Below are positions 7,327-14,381 of a stretch of DNA of 56,953 nucleotides, in pieces. Source of the DNA: a bacterium (lineage in GTDB: Bacteria; Planctomycetota; Planctomycetia; Planctomycetales; Planctomycetaceae). The notes beneath the pieces are model-generated. The model had not been told where the DNA came from. It saw nothing but the letters and a program-made list of their open reading frames with translations, and made no database searches. How positions within the stretch are numbered: position 1 is the stretch's first letter; every line of letters begins with the position of its first letter. A program made the translations under genes and the position numbers. The stretch is from positions 1 to 56,953 of the forward strand of contig WGME01000040.1 of NCBI GenBank assembly GCA_016125225.1, in the 5' to 3' direction.

Positions 7327-8213
7327 GCGAAGCACAGGCAAAATCAGAACCAAGACCAACACGCCTCCAACTCATTCGCGAAAAAGGCAAAGGGGCGAAA
7401 CCCTCGATTCCAAAGCGCGGGGCGCAATTGCTGGATATCGGCCTTCTGATTGAAGACCCGCAGAACGAACGCAAGACTTTTCGGAACATGGAAGGCCTAG
7501 TCGAAACCGTCAAGTCTATGGGCGTGATCGAACCGCTAACGGTTACCGCACACGAAAGCGGAAGCTACATGATTGTTACCGGTCATCGGCGTTTTAGGGC
7601 GGCGCAGGCAGCCGGGATTCAACAGCTACGCGTAGTCATCACCGATCCGGAAGAACAACAGGCTCGCCGTCGAAAGAGCATCGTAAGCAACGTTCAGCGC
7701 GAAGATGTTCCGCCCGTGGAATTGGCCGAGGCATTGCAGTCGTTGCTCGACGAAGACCCGAGCATAAAGACCCAGCGCGACCTCGCCAAGTTTATTGGCA
7801 AGCGCGAATCCTGGGTAAGCGACATACTCAGAATCTTGACGCTCCCGGCCAAGCTTCAGGAAGAACTTCGGACGTCCGAAGCTCCGGTGCCGTATGACGC
7901 CGTCATGCGAATCTCCCGCGTTGACGATGGCAAACTTCAGCAGCGCCTGGTGAAGGATGTTCTTGAGGGCCGTTCGAATCGCGAGATTCGAGAACAGATT
8001 GATCGCGCAAAGAACAAGCCGTCGACCGCGAAGACCGGCACGAAATCAGATCGCGACAAAGTGGGGGAGAGTGCGGCCAAAATTCGCCGCAAGACGTTTA
8101 GCGTCGAGACCGAAAATGCCGCTATTCAAGTCACGTTCAAAAACGGCCCGGCTTCAAAGCGTGCGGTGATTCAAGCCCTTGAGTCTGCGCTGAAGTCGCT
8201 CAAGGCCGAATAA
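7323..8213 (+). CDS. parB: ParB partition protein (centromere-binding, CTPase fold)
   Basis: The 296-residue protein has the ParB/Spo0J order. An N-terminal nucleotide-binding fold includes 'GHRRFRAAQAAG' (ParB box II, usually GERRxRA) and 'SNVQREDVPPVELAEAL'. A helix-turn-helix follows ('TQRDLAKFIGKRESWVSDILRI'), then a C-terminal dimerisation region after a basic linker. It overlaps parA by four bases. The gene carries one copy of the 16-bp palindrome CTTCGGACGTCCGAAG at 7866-7881, encoding Leu-Arg-Thr-Ser-Glu just after the helix-turn-helix. Such palindromes resemble parS in size and symmetry. Confidence 0.94.
   Translation: MSEAQAKSEPRPTRLQLIREKGKGAKPSIPKRGAQLLDIGLLIEDPQNERKTFRNMEGLVETVKSMGVIEPLTVTAHESGSYMIVTGHRRFRAAQAAGIQQLRVVITDPEEQQARRRKSIVSNVQREDVPPVELAEALQSLLDEDPSIKTQRDLAKFIGKRESWVSDILRILTLPAKLQEELRTSEAPVPYDAVMRISRVDDGKLQQRLVKDVLEGRSNREIREQIDRAKNKPSTAKTGTKSDRDKVGESAAKIRRKTFSVETENAAIQVTFKNGPASKRAVIQALESALKSLKAE
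7866..7881. repeat. Dispersed palindrome copy 2 (inside parB)
   Basis: Perfect 16-bp palindrome CTTCGGACGTCCGAAG within parB, read in frame as LRTSE. A position inside the partition genes and parS-like size make it a candidate centromere site. Confidence 0.8.
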
Positions 8214-8243
8214 CGGTCAATACATTTACGTGGAAAGTTATGA

Positions 8244-8888
8244 ATGTCCGTACCGCATCCAACACCCATTCTTCGGATGATCCACCTGGAGAACCTTGCG
8301 GTATGCCTGAATCGGGAAGCGCTGTACTCGTGGAACCATACTCCGGAGGACGGACTGCACTGGAAACCGATACATAGCGAATCTGTCCAGGCGAATAGAC
8401 ATTCCCACTCCGTAGCGTGCGGGCCGGGCGGCGTCATCCATGACTACGTCCCGTTTTACTTTGGTCCGTTGTCCGTAATGCTATTGAATCTGAAAACCGG
8501 AAGGGTCGAAGGGTATGCAGAAGGTCAGCGCCCGCTTCTGTATCTGGTCTCGACCGTGCAGGCCGTTATTGCGAACGGAAGCGGATTCGTTTTCTCGGAC
8601 GGGCATGGCCTGGCTACCTACACGACCTGGTTCGACGACGTGGAACACTTGACTGAAGTGGATTGGCTCACGGTCAATGCGAAGTACTGGGCCGACACGC
8701 TGGACGACATGGATCGGCAGCGGCGCAAGCAAGCCGAGTTCTTGGTTCACGAGCGTTGCGATTGGTCGCTCATCCAGGAAATTGTCTGTATCGACACCCA
8801 AACCCAAGCGGACGTTCAAACAAGACTGAATGAATTCCCCCCCACGCTTCACTGTCCAGTGCGCGTTAAACGTGACTGGTACTATTGA
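8244..8888 (+). CDS. darT: DarT-family toxin (DUF4433), DNA ADP-ribosyltransferase
   Basis: The 214-residue protein matches the DarT layout: an N-terminal 'RMIHLENLAVCL', a 'DYVPFYFGPLSVML' segment typical of DUF4433, 'GFVFSDGHGLATYTTWF', and a 'RRKQAEFLVHERCDW' segment whose glutamate is the likely catalytic residue. DarT enzymes use NAD to ADP-ribosylate thymidine in single-stranded DNA, blocking replication, and are reversed by DarG. The next gene is a macrodomain protein, completing the pair. Length agrees with known DarT proteins (about 200-220). The genes are 22 bases apart. Roles would be plasmid addiction and phage defence. Confidence 0.88.
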   Translation: MSVPHPTPILRMIHLENLAVCLNREALYSWNHTPEDGLHWKPIHSESVQANRHSHSVACGPGGVIHDYVPFYFGPLSVMLLNLKTGRVEGYAEGQRPLLYLVSTVQAVIANGSGFVFSDGHGLATYTTWFDDVEHLTEVDWLTVNAKYWADTLDDMDRQRRKQAEFLVHERCDWSLIQEIVCIDTQTQADVQTRLNEFPPTLHCPVRVKRDWYY

Positions 8889-8910
8889 AAGTGCTAAGGT
8901 GAATTCGGAG

Positions 8911-9960
8911 ATGAGTTCCATGATTAAGCGAGAAAGAGGCAATTTGCTCGAAGCCGAGGCGGAGGCCCTCGTCAACACAGTCAATTGTGTCGGCGTGATG
9001 GGCAAGGGCATCGCTCTGCAATTCAAACAGGCTTTTCCGGACAACTTTCGAGCGTATGAGAAGGCGTGCCGAGCCAAGGAAATTGTGCCCGGCAAGGTAT
9101 TCGTTTTTGAAACCGGTCAGCTCGCCAACCCTCGGTTCATCATAAATTTTCCAACGAAACGTCATTGGCGTGGCAACTCGAGGATAGAGGATATCGCCAC
9201 GGGACTCGATGCGCTGATTCAGGAGATCGATCGCTTGGGGATTTCTTCCATCGCTGTTCCGCCCCTGGGTTGTGGCAACGGCGGCTTGGCTTGGTCCGAG
9301 GTTCGCCCGCTTATCGAGAACGCGTTCGCGCGGGTATCCAAGGTGCAAGTGCTGCTCTTCGCGCCTACCGGGACACCGGACGCCACGTCGATGCCGATTC
9401 GCACGACCCCGCCTAAGATGACTTCCGCGCGCGCTCTTTTCATCAAGCTCATGGACCAGTATCAGACCATGGCGTATCGGTTGACCCTCCTCGAAATCCA
9501 GAAGCTCGCGTATTTTCTCCAAGAAGCTGGCGAACCGCTGCGCCTGAAGTACGAGCCTGGACACTTTGGGCCGTATGCCAAGAACCTGAACAAAGTGCTT
9601 GAGCGAATCGAAGGCCATTTCACGCGGGGGTACGGAGACAGTCAGAAGCCGGATGTGGAAGTAGCACTAATGCCCGGAGCTGTCATGGCAGCGGAAGAAT
9701 TTCTGCGAGAGCACCCGGACTCACGGACGCGTTTGATGCGAGTGGGGGAGTTGGTGGAAGGGTTCGAGACGCCGTATGGAATGGAGTTGCTCGCCAGTGT
9801 TCATTGGATCGCCTGCAAAGCCGACGCTCCGGCCACCAGCGAGCAGGAGGCTGTCGCGGCCGTTCACGCGTGGAATACGCGCAAACGCGATATGTTCAAA
9901 TTCCAGCACATTGTGGTGGCATGGAACCGATTGCAAGAACTGAACTGGATTACGAACTGA
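8911..9960 (+). CDS. darG: DarG antitoxin: macrodomain ADP-ribosylglycohydrolase with C-terminal DarT-binding region
   Basis: The 349-residue protein has an N-terminal macrodomain (residues 1-155) with 'GNLLEAEAEALVNTVNCVG', 'MGKGIALQFK', 'FPTKRHW' and 'SIAVPPLGCGNGGLAW', which bind ADP-ribose. The C-terminal half ('LTLLEIQKLAYFLQEAGEPL', 'HFGPYAKNLNKVLERI') is the DarG-specific region that neutralises DarT directly. DarG removes ADP-ribose from thymidine in DNA. I chose the ATG at 8911 because the macrodomain begins just after it. The gene contains one of four GTGGGGGAG repeats found in this stretch of plasmid (near 9744). Confidence 0.92.
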   Translation: MSSMIKRERGNLLEAEAEALVNTVNCVGVMGKGIALQFKQAFPDNFRAYEKACRAKEIVPGKVFVFETGQLANPRFIINFPTKRHWRGNSRIEDIATGLDALIQEIDRLGISSIAVPPLGCGNGGLAWSEVRPLIENAFARVSKVQVLLFAPTGTPDATSMPIRTTPPKMTSARALFIKLMDQYQTMAYRLTLLEIQKLAYFLQEAGEPLRLKYEPGHFGPYAKNLNKVLERIEGHFTRGYGDSQKPDVEVALMPGAVMAAEEFLREHPDSRTRLMRVGELVEGFETPYGMELLASVHWIACKADAPATSEQEAVAAVHAWNTRKRDMFKFQHIVVAWNRLQELNWITN

Positions 9961-10600
9961 TCCAGACCCACGTTCGACGAACTTAAAGCCGTTACTTCGG
10001 ACGCCCGAAGTTCCGAAAACGTGGGGGAGAGGATGCCGATCGCATGCTCTTCCGTCACCAGTGGCCCGACAAACTGCACTAACCTTTCCCCTGCTGAGTA
10101 CGATTTTTGGAGTGGGGGAGTTTGTCCGCTTTGAGATCAGCACCGTATGGCCCGCGACGTGAGCCACGCTGACTGTATCGTTTCCAACGTCGCCAAGGGC
10201 TTCATGCGAATCTTACACCGCATGAACGAAACCGATTCGCGGTTTTGGTTTCGGCTCGCAGTCGGAGTGCGGGCGGCGATTTTGTGTGACAATTCGTTCG
10301 GGCAGCTGCGTTGAAGTCTGCGGAACACGCTCAGTTCCTCCGCGATTTCCACCCACCGGGATGAAAGACATCCTCGGACACCTTTAGCTCGGCGGGATCG
10401 CGGGAAGCAATCGTTTCGCCCGTCGCGTCAGGTTCGAAACGGACCGAGGCCCAGCCTCTCGACGCAAGAGAGGGCAACCCCTCCAGCGTCTGATAATGTA
10501 TCTTATGTTCACTTGAATAGTAAACTGTATATCATATCAAATATATGCGCAAATGTCTACAATTCATTCGCCCTTTCGCCTGGCATTCCAACCGGTCCTC
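9961..10600. other. Non-coding region after darTG with repeats and an AT-rich segment
   Basis: No convincing gene is present. The stretch holds dispersed palindrome copy 3 (9994-10011), two GTGGGGGAG motifs (near 10021 and 10112), small hairpins (GGATG/CATCC near 10360; CCTCTC/GAGAGG near 10456) and an AT-rich segment (about 10494-10560) with TTGAAT and TATATCATAT promoter-like sequences. A secondary origin, centromere or small RNA are all possible; none can be proved from sequence. Confidence 0.4.
9994..10011. repeat. Dispersed palindrome copy 3 (one mismatch)
   Basis: ACTTCGGACGCCCGAAGT is the shared palindrome with one substitution in the centre (GACGTC to GACGCC). It lies 34 bases after darG. 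Confidence 0.7.
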
Positions 10601-10604
10601 AGAT

Positions 10605-10636
10605 TCCCGCAATTCGCGCAGGCGGGATTTTTCTTT
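10605..10636 (+). terminator. Terminator in the 10.6-kb intergenic region; possible end of a small RNA
   Basis: TCCCGC and GCGGGA flank an 11-base loop and are followed by TTTTTCTTT. No gene ends just upstream, but a promoter-like AT-rich stretch lies 50-100 bases before it. The interval could therefore encode a short RNA of roughly 80-120 nt. Confidence 0.5.
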
Positions 10637-11005
10637 GTCGATTGATTCGGTTGTTCATCCGGATCGCCGAACGGTTTCCTGACACGATTTCAGCGGCCAT
10701 TGTTCCGATAGCATTTCGAGCGCCAATCATTCTCGGTCTTTGATCCGAGACGCTTCCCGTTGCGACGACACCGCGAATCGTTTTCAGCGAAGATGGGCTT
10801 CCTGCCTACCGGCAATCCCGGCCACGTGCCGTTGTATGTCCGTGGATTCTCCCAAGGTTTTGCATTCCGTTCGCACTCGCTGCGCGTACGGCCTGGCCGC
10901 TACGGCCTCAAGGATACTACCTGCTGAAGCACGTTCCTCCTTGACGCCGGCATAACCAGGCCAGTAGTCACGAACTTGAATAAAAACCATATAGGAGAAA
11001 AAACA
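10637..11005. other. Leader/intergenic region with a TCAAGGA hairpin shared with 23.9 kb
   Basis: No gene is visible. Around 10907-10950 the sequence CGGCCTCAAGGA, a short loop region and TCCTCCTTGAC closely matches 23922-23965. TCAAGGA pairs with TCCTTGA in both copies. Here it lies about 60 bases upstream of the small gene at 11006, so it may be part of a leader. Confidence 0.4.
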
Positions 11006-11242
11006 ATGGACAATGAAAAACAACGACCAGCACACGAGATTCGCTACGGCAGAATCAAAGCAACCATTTGGCAAAACGATTCGGATCAGGGCGCGTTCTT
11101 CAGCGTGCAGTTTTGTCGGCTTTACAAGACCGGCGACGACTGGCGAACTACCGATAGCTTTAATCGAGACGATTTGCCGCTCTTGAGCCGCGTTGCGGAC
11201 AAGGCCTTCGACTGGATGTACGCATCGGCCGAATCAAACTAA
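11006..11242 (+). CDS. Small conserved protein, paralogue of the 20244-20498 product
   Basis: The 78-residue acidic protein aligns along its length with the one at 20244-20498. Shared features are 'R.G.IKA.IWQN', 'RLYK.GD.W.T.DSF.RD.LPL...VAD.A..W'. The family function is unknown to me; size and sheet-rich pattern suggest a small single-stranded nucleic-acid-binding or accessory fold, but that is a guess. The ATG at 11006 has AGGAG (10993-10997) at good spacing, and a strong terminator follows 20 bases after the stop, making it a monocistronic unit. Two family members on one plasmid suggest a useful plasmid function. Confidence 0.78.
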   Translation: MDNEKQRPAHEIRYGRIKATIWQNDSDQGAFFSVQFCRLYKTGDDWRTTDSFNRDDLPLLSRVADKAFDWMYASAESN

Positions 11243-11262
11243 GTAAAACCAACTTTGCGCTT

Positions 11263-11294
11263 TGGGCGGTCTTCGGGCCGCCCATTTTCTTTCT
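11263..11294 (+). terminator. Terminator after the 78-residue gene
   Basis: TGGGCGG, an eight-base loop and CCGCCCA form a 7-bp stem followed by TTTTCTTTCT. This is a clear intrinsic terminator. Confidence 0.82.
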
Positions 11295-11338
11295 GCGTTG
11301 GGTAGACTGACGGACGTTTTTCTGATAGCTAGTCGTGT

Positions 11339-11464
11339 ATGAACAATGAAGATCAATATACACGCCGACAGATGCTCAGTGATGCAGCCTTCGCGTTCGT
11401 CATGGGTGTGTTGATGGCGATACTCGTGACCTTTTGGCCCGTTCTTACATCCGGCCCAAAATAA
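11339..11464 (+). CDS. Very small membrane protein (41 residues)
   Basis: An ATG at 11339 opens a 41-codon frame: a charged start (MNNEDQYTRRQMLSD) and then one hydrophobic segment (AAFAFVMGVLMAILVTFWPVL), ending GPK. The layout, cytoplasmic head plus one transmembrane helix, is typical of real small membrane proteins, and a bidirectional terminator follows immediately. No strong Shine-Dalgarno sequence precedes it, so expression is uncertain. Confidence 0.5.
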   Translation: MNNEDQYTRRQMLSDAAFAFVMGVLMAILVTFWPVLTSGPK

Positions 11465-11468
11465 GAAA

Positions 11469-11487
11469 GCCCCTCACGAGGAGGGGC
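11469..11487. terminator. Bidirectional terminator between two convergent small genes
   Basis: GCCCCTC, ACGAG, GAGGGGC is a perfect 7-bp stem. On the minus strand it is followed by a T-rich run (TTTCTTATTTT), serving the gene at 11515-11661. On the plus strand the T-run is poor. Confidence 0.7.
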
Positions 11488-11514
11488 GTTCAATTACTTA
11501 CGGGCTACTCAATA

Positions 11515-11661
11515 TCACCAATACATCCCGACGGTCACGACGTACCCGGACGTGAAGGCGATTGCTGTGAGTTTGACCCGCTCCCAAAGGATCTCGCCTT
11601 TGGATTTGTGAACATGGACGATCACAATATTTTGCTCATGCTGTTTTCTTTTTTCTCTCAT
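11515..11661 (-). CDS. Very small membrane-tail protein (48 residues)
   Basis: The predicted protein has a highly basic start (MREKRKQHEQN) and a hydrophobic C-terminal segment (LTAIAFTSGYVVTVGMYW), the pattern of a tail-anchored peptide. GGAGG lies five bases before the ATG at 11661, a better start than one further upstream in the same frame. A strong terminator lies 28 bases past the stop. It is convergent with the 41-residue gene at 11339. Function is unknown. Confidence 0.6.
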   Translation of the reverse strand: MREKRKQHEQNIVIVHVHKSKGEILWERVKLTAIAFTSGYVVTVGMYW

Positions 11662-11792
11662 ACGTTCCTCCATTTGGTCTACAAACCGTGATTTGCACAC
11701 TTAGGGAGGTGAACTCAGCTGAGCGATGCTGCACCGTGTTTTAACTCCAGGTACAAAGGAGAGGGTGAACAGATTCAACTATCAGTGGCTTC

Positions 11793-12158
11793 TTGACTGA
11801 ACAGATTATACCAAATTCCATCCCTAATTGGTCAAGAAATATCGACCCGGAAGCAGCCTGCGAACTTCGGACGTCCGAAGTTCGGGAGGCACTCGACAAT
11901 CCGGGTGTCCTATGGAATGATTGGGGCTCTACCGACCAGGCCCAGGAACGCATGTATCCTCCAATGACCCATTTGCTGTACATCGCCTGCATGATGGCCC
12001 AATTGCATCTCGAATTGCGTTCCGCCTTGCTCCTGGCCAATCTTCGCAGCTCAGCTTTGGAACTGAGCGAACTCCGATACCTGGAATCCATGGTATTGAT
12101 CCATGCGCTTGAATTGGAAAAGGACCGCCGAGGATTTCCTCGAATCAATTTCTCGTAG
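11793..12158 (+). CDS. Unknown helical protein with an embedded palindrome
   Basis: A 121-residue frame starting at TTG (11793) gives a mostly helical, Leu-rich protein ('MTHLLYIACMMAQLHLELRSALLLANLRSSALELSELRYLESM'). A terminator 19 bases after the stop supports a real gene. A short GTG frame (11765-11800) with AAAGGAG in front overlaps the start, so translation may be coupled through an 11-residue leader. The frame contains the longest palindrome copy on the plasmid (11861-11884), encoding ELRTSEVR. A competing minus-strand frame exists but ends without a terminator. No family is recognised. Confidence 0.5.
   Translation: MTEQIIPNSIPNWSRNIDPEAACELRTSEVREALDNPGVLWNDWGSTDQAQERMYPPMTHLLYIACMMAQLHLELRSALLLANLRSSALELSELRYLESMVLIHALELEKDRRGFPRINFS
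11861..11884. repeat. Dispersed palindrome copy 4 (24 bp, perfect)
   Basis: The longest copy: the core CTTCGGACGTCCGAAG extended by CGAA and TTCG, giving 24 perfectly symmetric bases. It lies inside the 11793-12158 frame. Confidence 0.85.
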
Positions 12159-12176
12159 TGCATCGCTCGTAAGCGC

Positions 12177-12200
12177 CGGGCCTTCGGCCCGCCTCTTTGT
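12177..12200 (+). terminator. Terminator after the 121-residue gene
   Basis: CGGGCC, TTC, GGCCCG followed by CCTCTTTGTTT. The stem is strong and the T-run moderate. Confidence 0.65.
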
Positions 12201-13007
12201 TTGCGCTCGCGCCCTTCGATTCCCGACCTTCGGCCAGGACATCGATGTGGGCGCTCGCTACTCACGCTGGGACAAGCCTCCGCTCGCGACCCTCCCTACG
12301 GTTGCCCCAGCGTGTTGCCGCCCCGCCATTGCCACCACACCCGCCCATCCGGCCACTCCACCCGCGTCACTGTCGTTCCGCGCGCCCTTTCAACGGACTC
12401 GCGCGATGCGCTCGGTTTGTTGATGCGGTCGGCCCCGGCTCGTATTCACGCTAAAGCGGGAAATACATCGACCGGTCCCTCACCGAACCTTCGCCATTCT
12501 CGACCAGTCGCCCAGGTCAAGAGATGGCTCGGCTCGGCCACCCCACGGCCTCGCTTAATCCGCGCCCGGATGTCGCTCGGCCTCTTACACTGTTTGCCTG
12601 CCCTGCGTATCGAAGAATCGCGCCAGCGAAGCTGTCACGCTCTTCGCATTCCGCAGAGCATCAGTTTTTCTTGGGACTCCTGAACGTCGTCCTCCGGTCT
12701 GAACGACCGGTTGTCGCTTTGCGCCTGGGGCGCAAGAGCTCCCGGCCTGAACGGCCTATGCGCTCGCTGGGCCGCTCGCGCCTAACGCTGACCTCGCTGG
12801 GGCGAGGTGCAGCGTCTGTTGCGCCTCCCTGAACGGTCGGCGCCTTTCTGCGGCCACGTCTGGACGCCGTGGCCAAGGCTTCCCCACCACCTTTCAACCG
12901 CTCAGAAATGGTGCTGGAAAACCGTGTCCTGATAACCGTAAACTCCTTCTTAACAAAGGATTTGGCGCAACTCTGTTCCGAACATCAGAACCTATCTAAG
13001 AGCCAAA
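12201..13007. other. Long GC-rich non-coding region before the transfer-like operon; possible oriT
   Basis: Eight hundred bases without a convincing gene. In 12675-12840 the motif CTGAACG occurs four times (near 12680, 12700, 12744 and 12830). It lies among inverted repeats such as CCGGT-CTGAACG-ACCGG, GGCC-TGAAC-GGCC and TTGCGCC-TG-GGGCGCAA. A structured, repeat-bearing region directly upstream of a coupling-protein operon is where an origin of transfer would be expected, but no relaxase or known nic site was recognised. Confidence 0.4.
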
Positions 13008-13027
13008 GAAGTTCGGAACGGAACTTC
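13008..13027 (+). promoter_or_regulatory. Inverted repeat just upstream of the 13045 gene
   Basis: GAAGTTC-GGAACG-GAACTTC is a perfect 7-bp inverted repeat with a 6-base spacer, 17 bases before the start codon. It resembles the half sites of the dispersed palindrome. It could be an operator for one of the winged-helix proteins encoded next. Confidence 0.5.
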
Positions 13028-13044
13028 GGAAGGCTATACGGTTC

Positions 13045-13686
13045 TTGCAATTGACGGAACGCGATATTGAGATCATCGACGCGCTTACGCTTCGGGTGCG
13101 AATGCTCACCATAGAGCAGGTAGCCCGAACCTGGTGGGAGGAGGCCAAGACCTCGACGGCCTTGGCCGCGCGTCGACTCAAGCAACTCGAAGAAGCGGGG
13201 AAGGTCCACCTTTTCAGCCTGCTCGCCCATCCCGAAATCCCCCTCCTGCACCCGGTGCTCGCTTGGCAGCCGAGGGATCCGGAACCCGACTTCCATGGGC
13301 TGGCCTACTGCCTGAAGATCCGATGGACGGAGAATGTCATCACGCAGCAGGCGGTCGTCGCCACCGCCGAGGCGGGCCGGGAAAACGGAGGCTGGGGAGG
13401 CCGGATGCCAAGGGCCACCGAGCAGACGCATGACCTTCACCTCGCGGCGGTCTATTTGACCAAACGCCGAGAAAATCCGGAAGCGGCCTCATTCTGGGAA
13501 TCGGAAGAACTTGTTCGTCTCAAGTTAAAGCTCAAGGGAAAATTGGCGGGCGACCGCCTGCCCGACGCCATCATCTCCCGTCCCAAACGCACAGCCATAG
13601 AGTTCGCTGGCCGGTACGTGCCTGCCAAGCTTCAAGCCTTCCACGACTATTGTTCCGGAACGGGACTCCGGTATGAATTATGGTAG
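13045..13686 (+). CDS. Winged-helix 'replication-relaxation'-like protein, first of two
   Basis: The 213-residue protein begins 'LTERDIEIIDALTLRVRMLTIEQVARTWW' and continues 'ARRLKQLEEAGKVHLF', a winged helix typical of the replication-relaxation family (PF13814 type). A C-terminal part ('RLPDAIISRPKRTAIEFAGRY') resembles that family's nuclease-like half with a D...E pattern. Such proteins accompany FtsK/TraD-like ATPases on plasmids. The likely start is TTG at 13045 with GGAAGG upstream. It overlaps the next gene by seven bases. The family's biochemistry is poorly known; a DNA-binding or oriT-processing role is inference. Confidence 0.65.
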   Translation: MQLTERDIEIIDALTLRVRMLTIEQVARTWWEEAKTSTALAARRLKQLEEAGKVHLFSLLAHPEIPLLHPVLAWQPRDPEPDFHGLAYCLKIRWTENVITQQAVVATAEAGRENGGWGGRMPRATEQTHDLHLAAVYLTKRRENPEAASFWESEELVRLKLKLKGKLAGDRLPDAIISRPKRTAIEFAGRYVPAKLQAFHDYCSGTGLRYELW

Positions 13687-14381
13687 CGCGTCCAGACTTA
13701 GATGACCTCGACTACACCCTCCTTGAACACATAGGGCGCTACCGCATTTCCTTCCGTTGCGTCATGGAACGCCTCTTCAGCCCGGGCAGCTCCCTGAGTT
13801 CCCGACTGAAGAAACTAAAGACTGCCAAACTCATCGCGAACGGACAGGAAGGGAAATCCGACTTCGCTGCGTGGCATCTCACCCTTTCAGGCACCAGAGT
13901 CGCGGCCGTACCAAAGGATCGGGCTGAGATACTGAAACGCGAACGCAGCCTGCCGGAAGCATTCAAGATTCTTTGGCTCTGCTGTATCGCCGAACCGACC
14001 CTGACACGGTTGGACGACGCGCATGTCGCACAGATTCTTGGAGACCAGGTCATCACACGGAACCGATTCTACTGCGCGAACATCGAGGACTATCGCCTGT
14101 GGCGCATTCATGTCCCGAGCGATCGGACATCCGTCGAATCGGTGCTTACAAAGATTCGACTGGATTACGGGGAAGTGCGGGCGCTCCCGCTTGCCGCAAA
14201 CCTTCTCAAGGCGCGCAAGTATGGAAGCATGATTCTCGTGACAAAACCTCAACGCGCTAACCGGTTCAAACTTCATCTCCGGGAGTCGGGCCACGACAAG
14301 ACCGCTCCGATCAAGACGGCGGTCGTATCCGCCTGGGAAGAGCGCCATTTGCGTCTCAAGGAATGGACGCACGATGGATAG
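13680..14381 (+). CDS. Second winged-helix protein of the transfer-like operon
   Basis: The 233-residue protein starts 'MVARPDLDDLDYTLLEHIGRYRISFRCVMERLF' and 'SSLSSRLKKLKTAKLIANG', again a winged helix, followed by an alpha/beta region with no clear catalytic motif. It is probably a diverged partner of the upstream protein. Its ATG lies within the last codons of that gene, and its own end overlaps the coupling-protein start by eight bases, so the three are translated together. Confidence 0.65.
   Translation: MVARPDLDDLDYTLLEHIGRYRISFRCVMERLFSPGSSLSSRLKKLKTAKLIANGQEGKSDFAAWHLTLSGTRVAAVPKDRAEILKRERSLPEAFKILWLCCIAEPTLTRLDDAHVAQILGDQVITRNRFYCANIEDYRLWRIHVPSDRTSVESVLTKIRLDYGEVRALPLAANLLKARKYGSMILVTKPQRANRFKLHLRESGHDKTAPIKTAVVSAWEERHLRLKEWTHDG

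Noticed and set aside
11741-12265. Minus-strand frame of 174 codons opposite 11793-12158
   Set aside because: It overlaps the plus-strand terminator at 12177 and has an unlikely composition. The plus-strand frame has the better context, though only moderately.
12197-12897. Several overlapping frames in the 12.2-12.9-kb region
   Set aside because: All are rich in Arg, Pro, Ser and Cys, mutually overlapping and without start signals. The region is better described as structured non-coding DNA.
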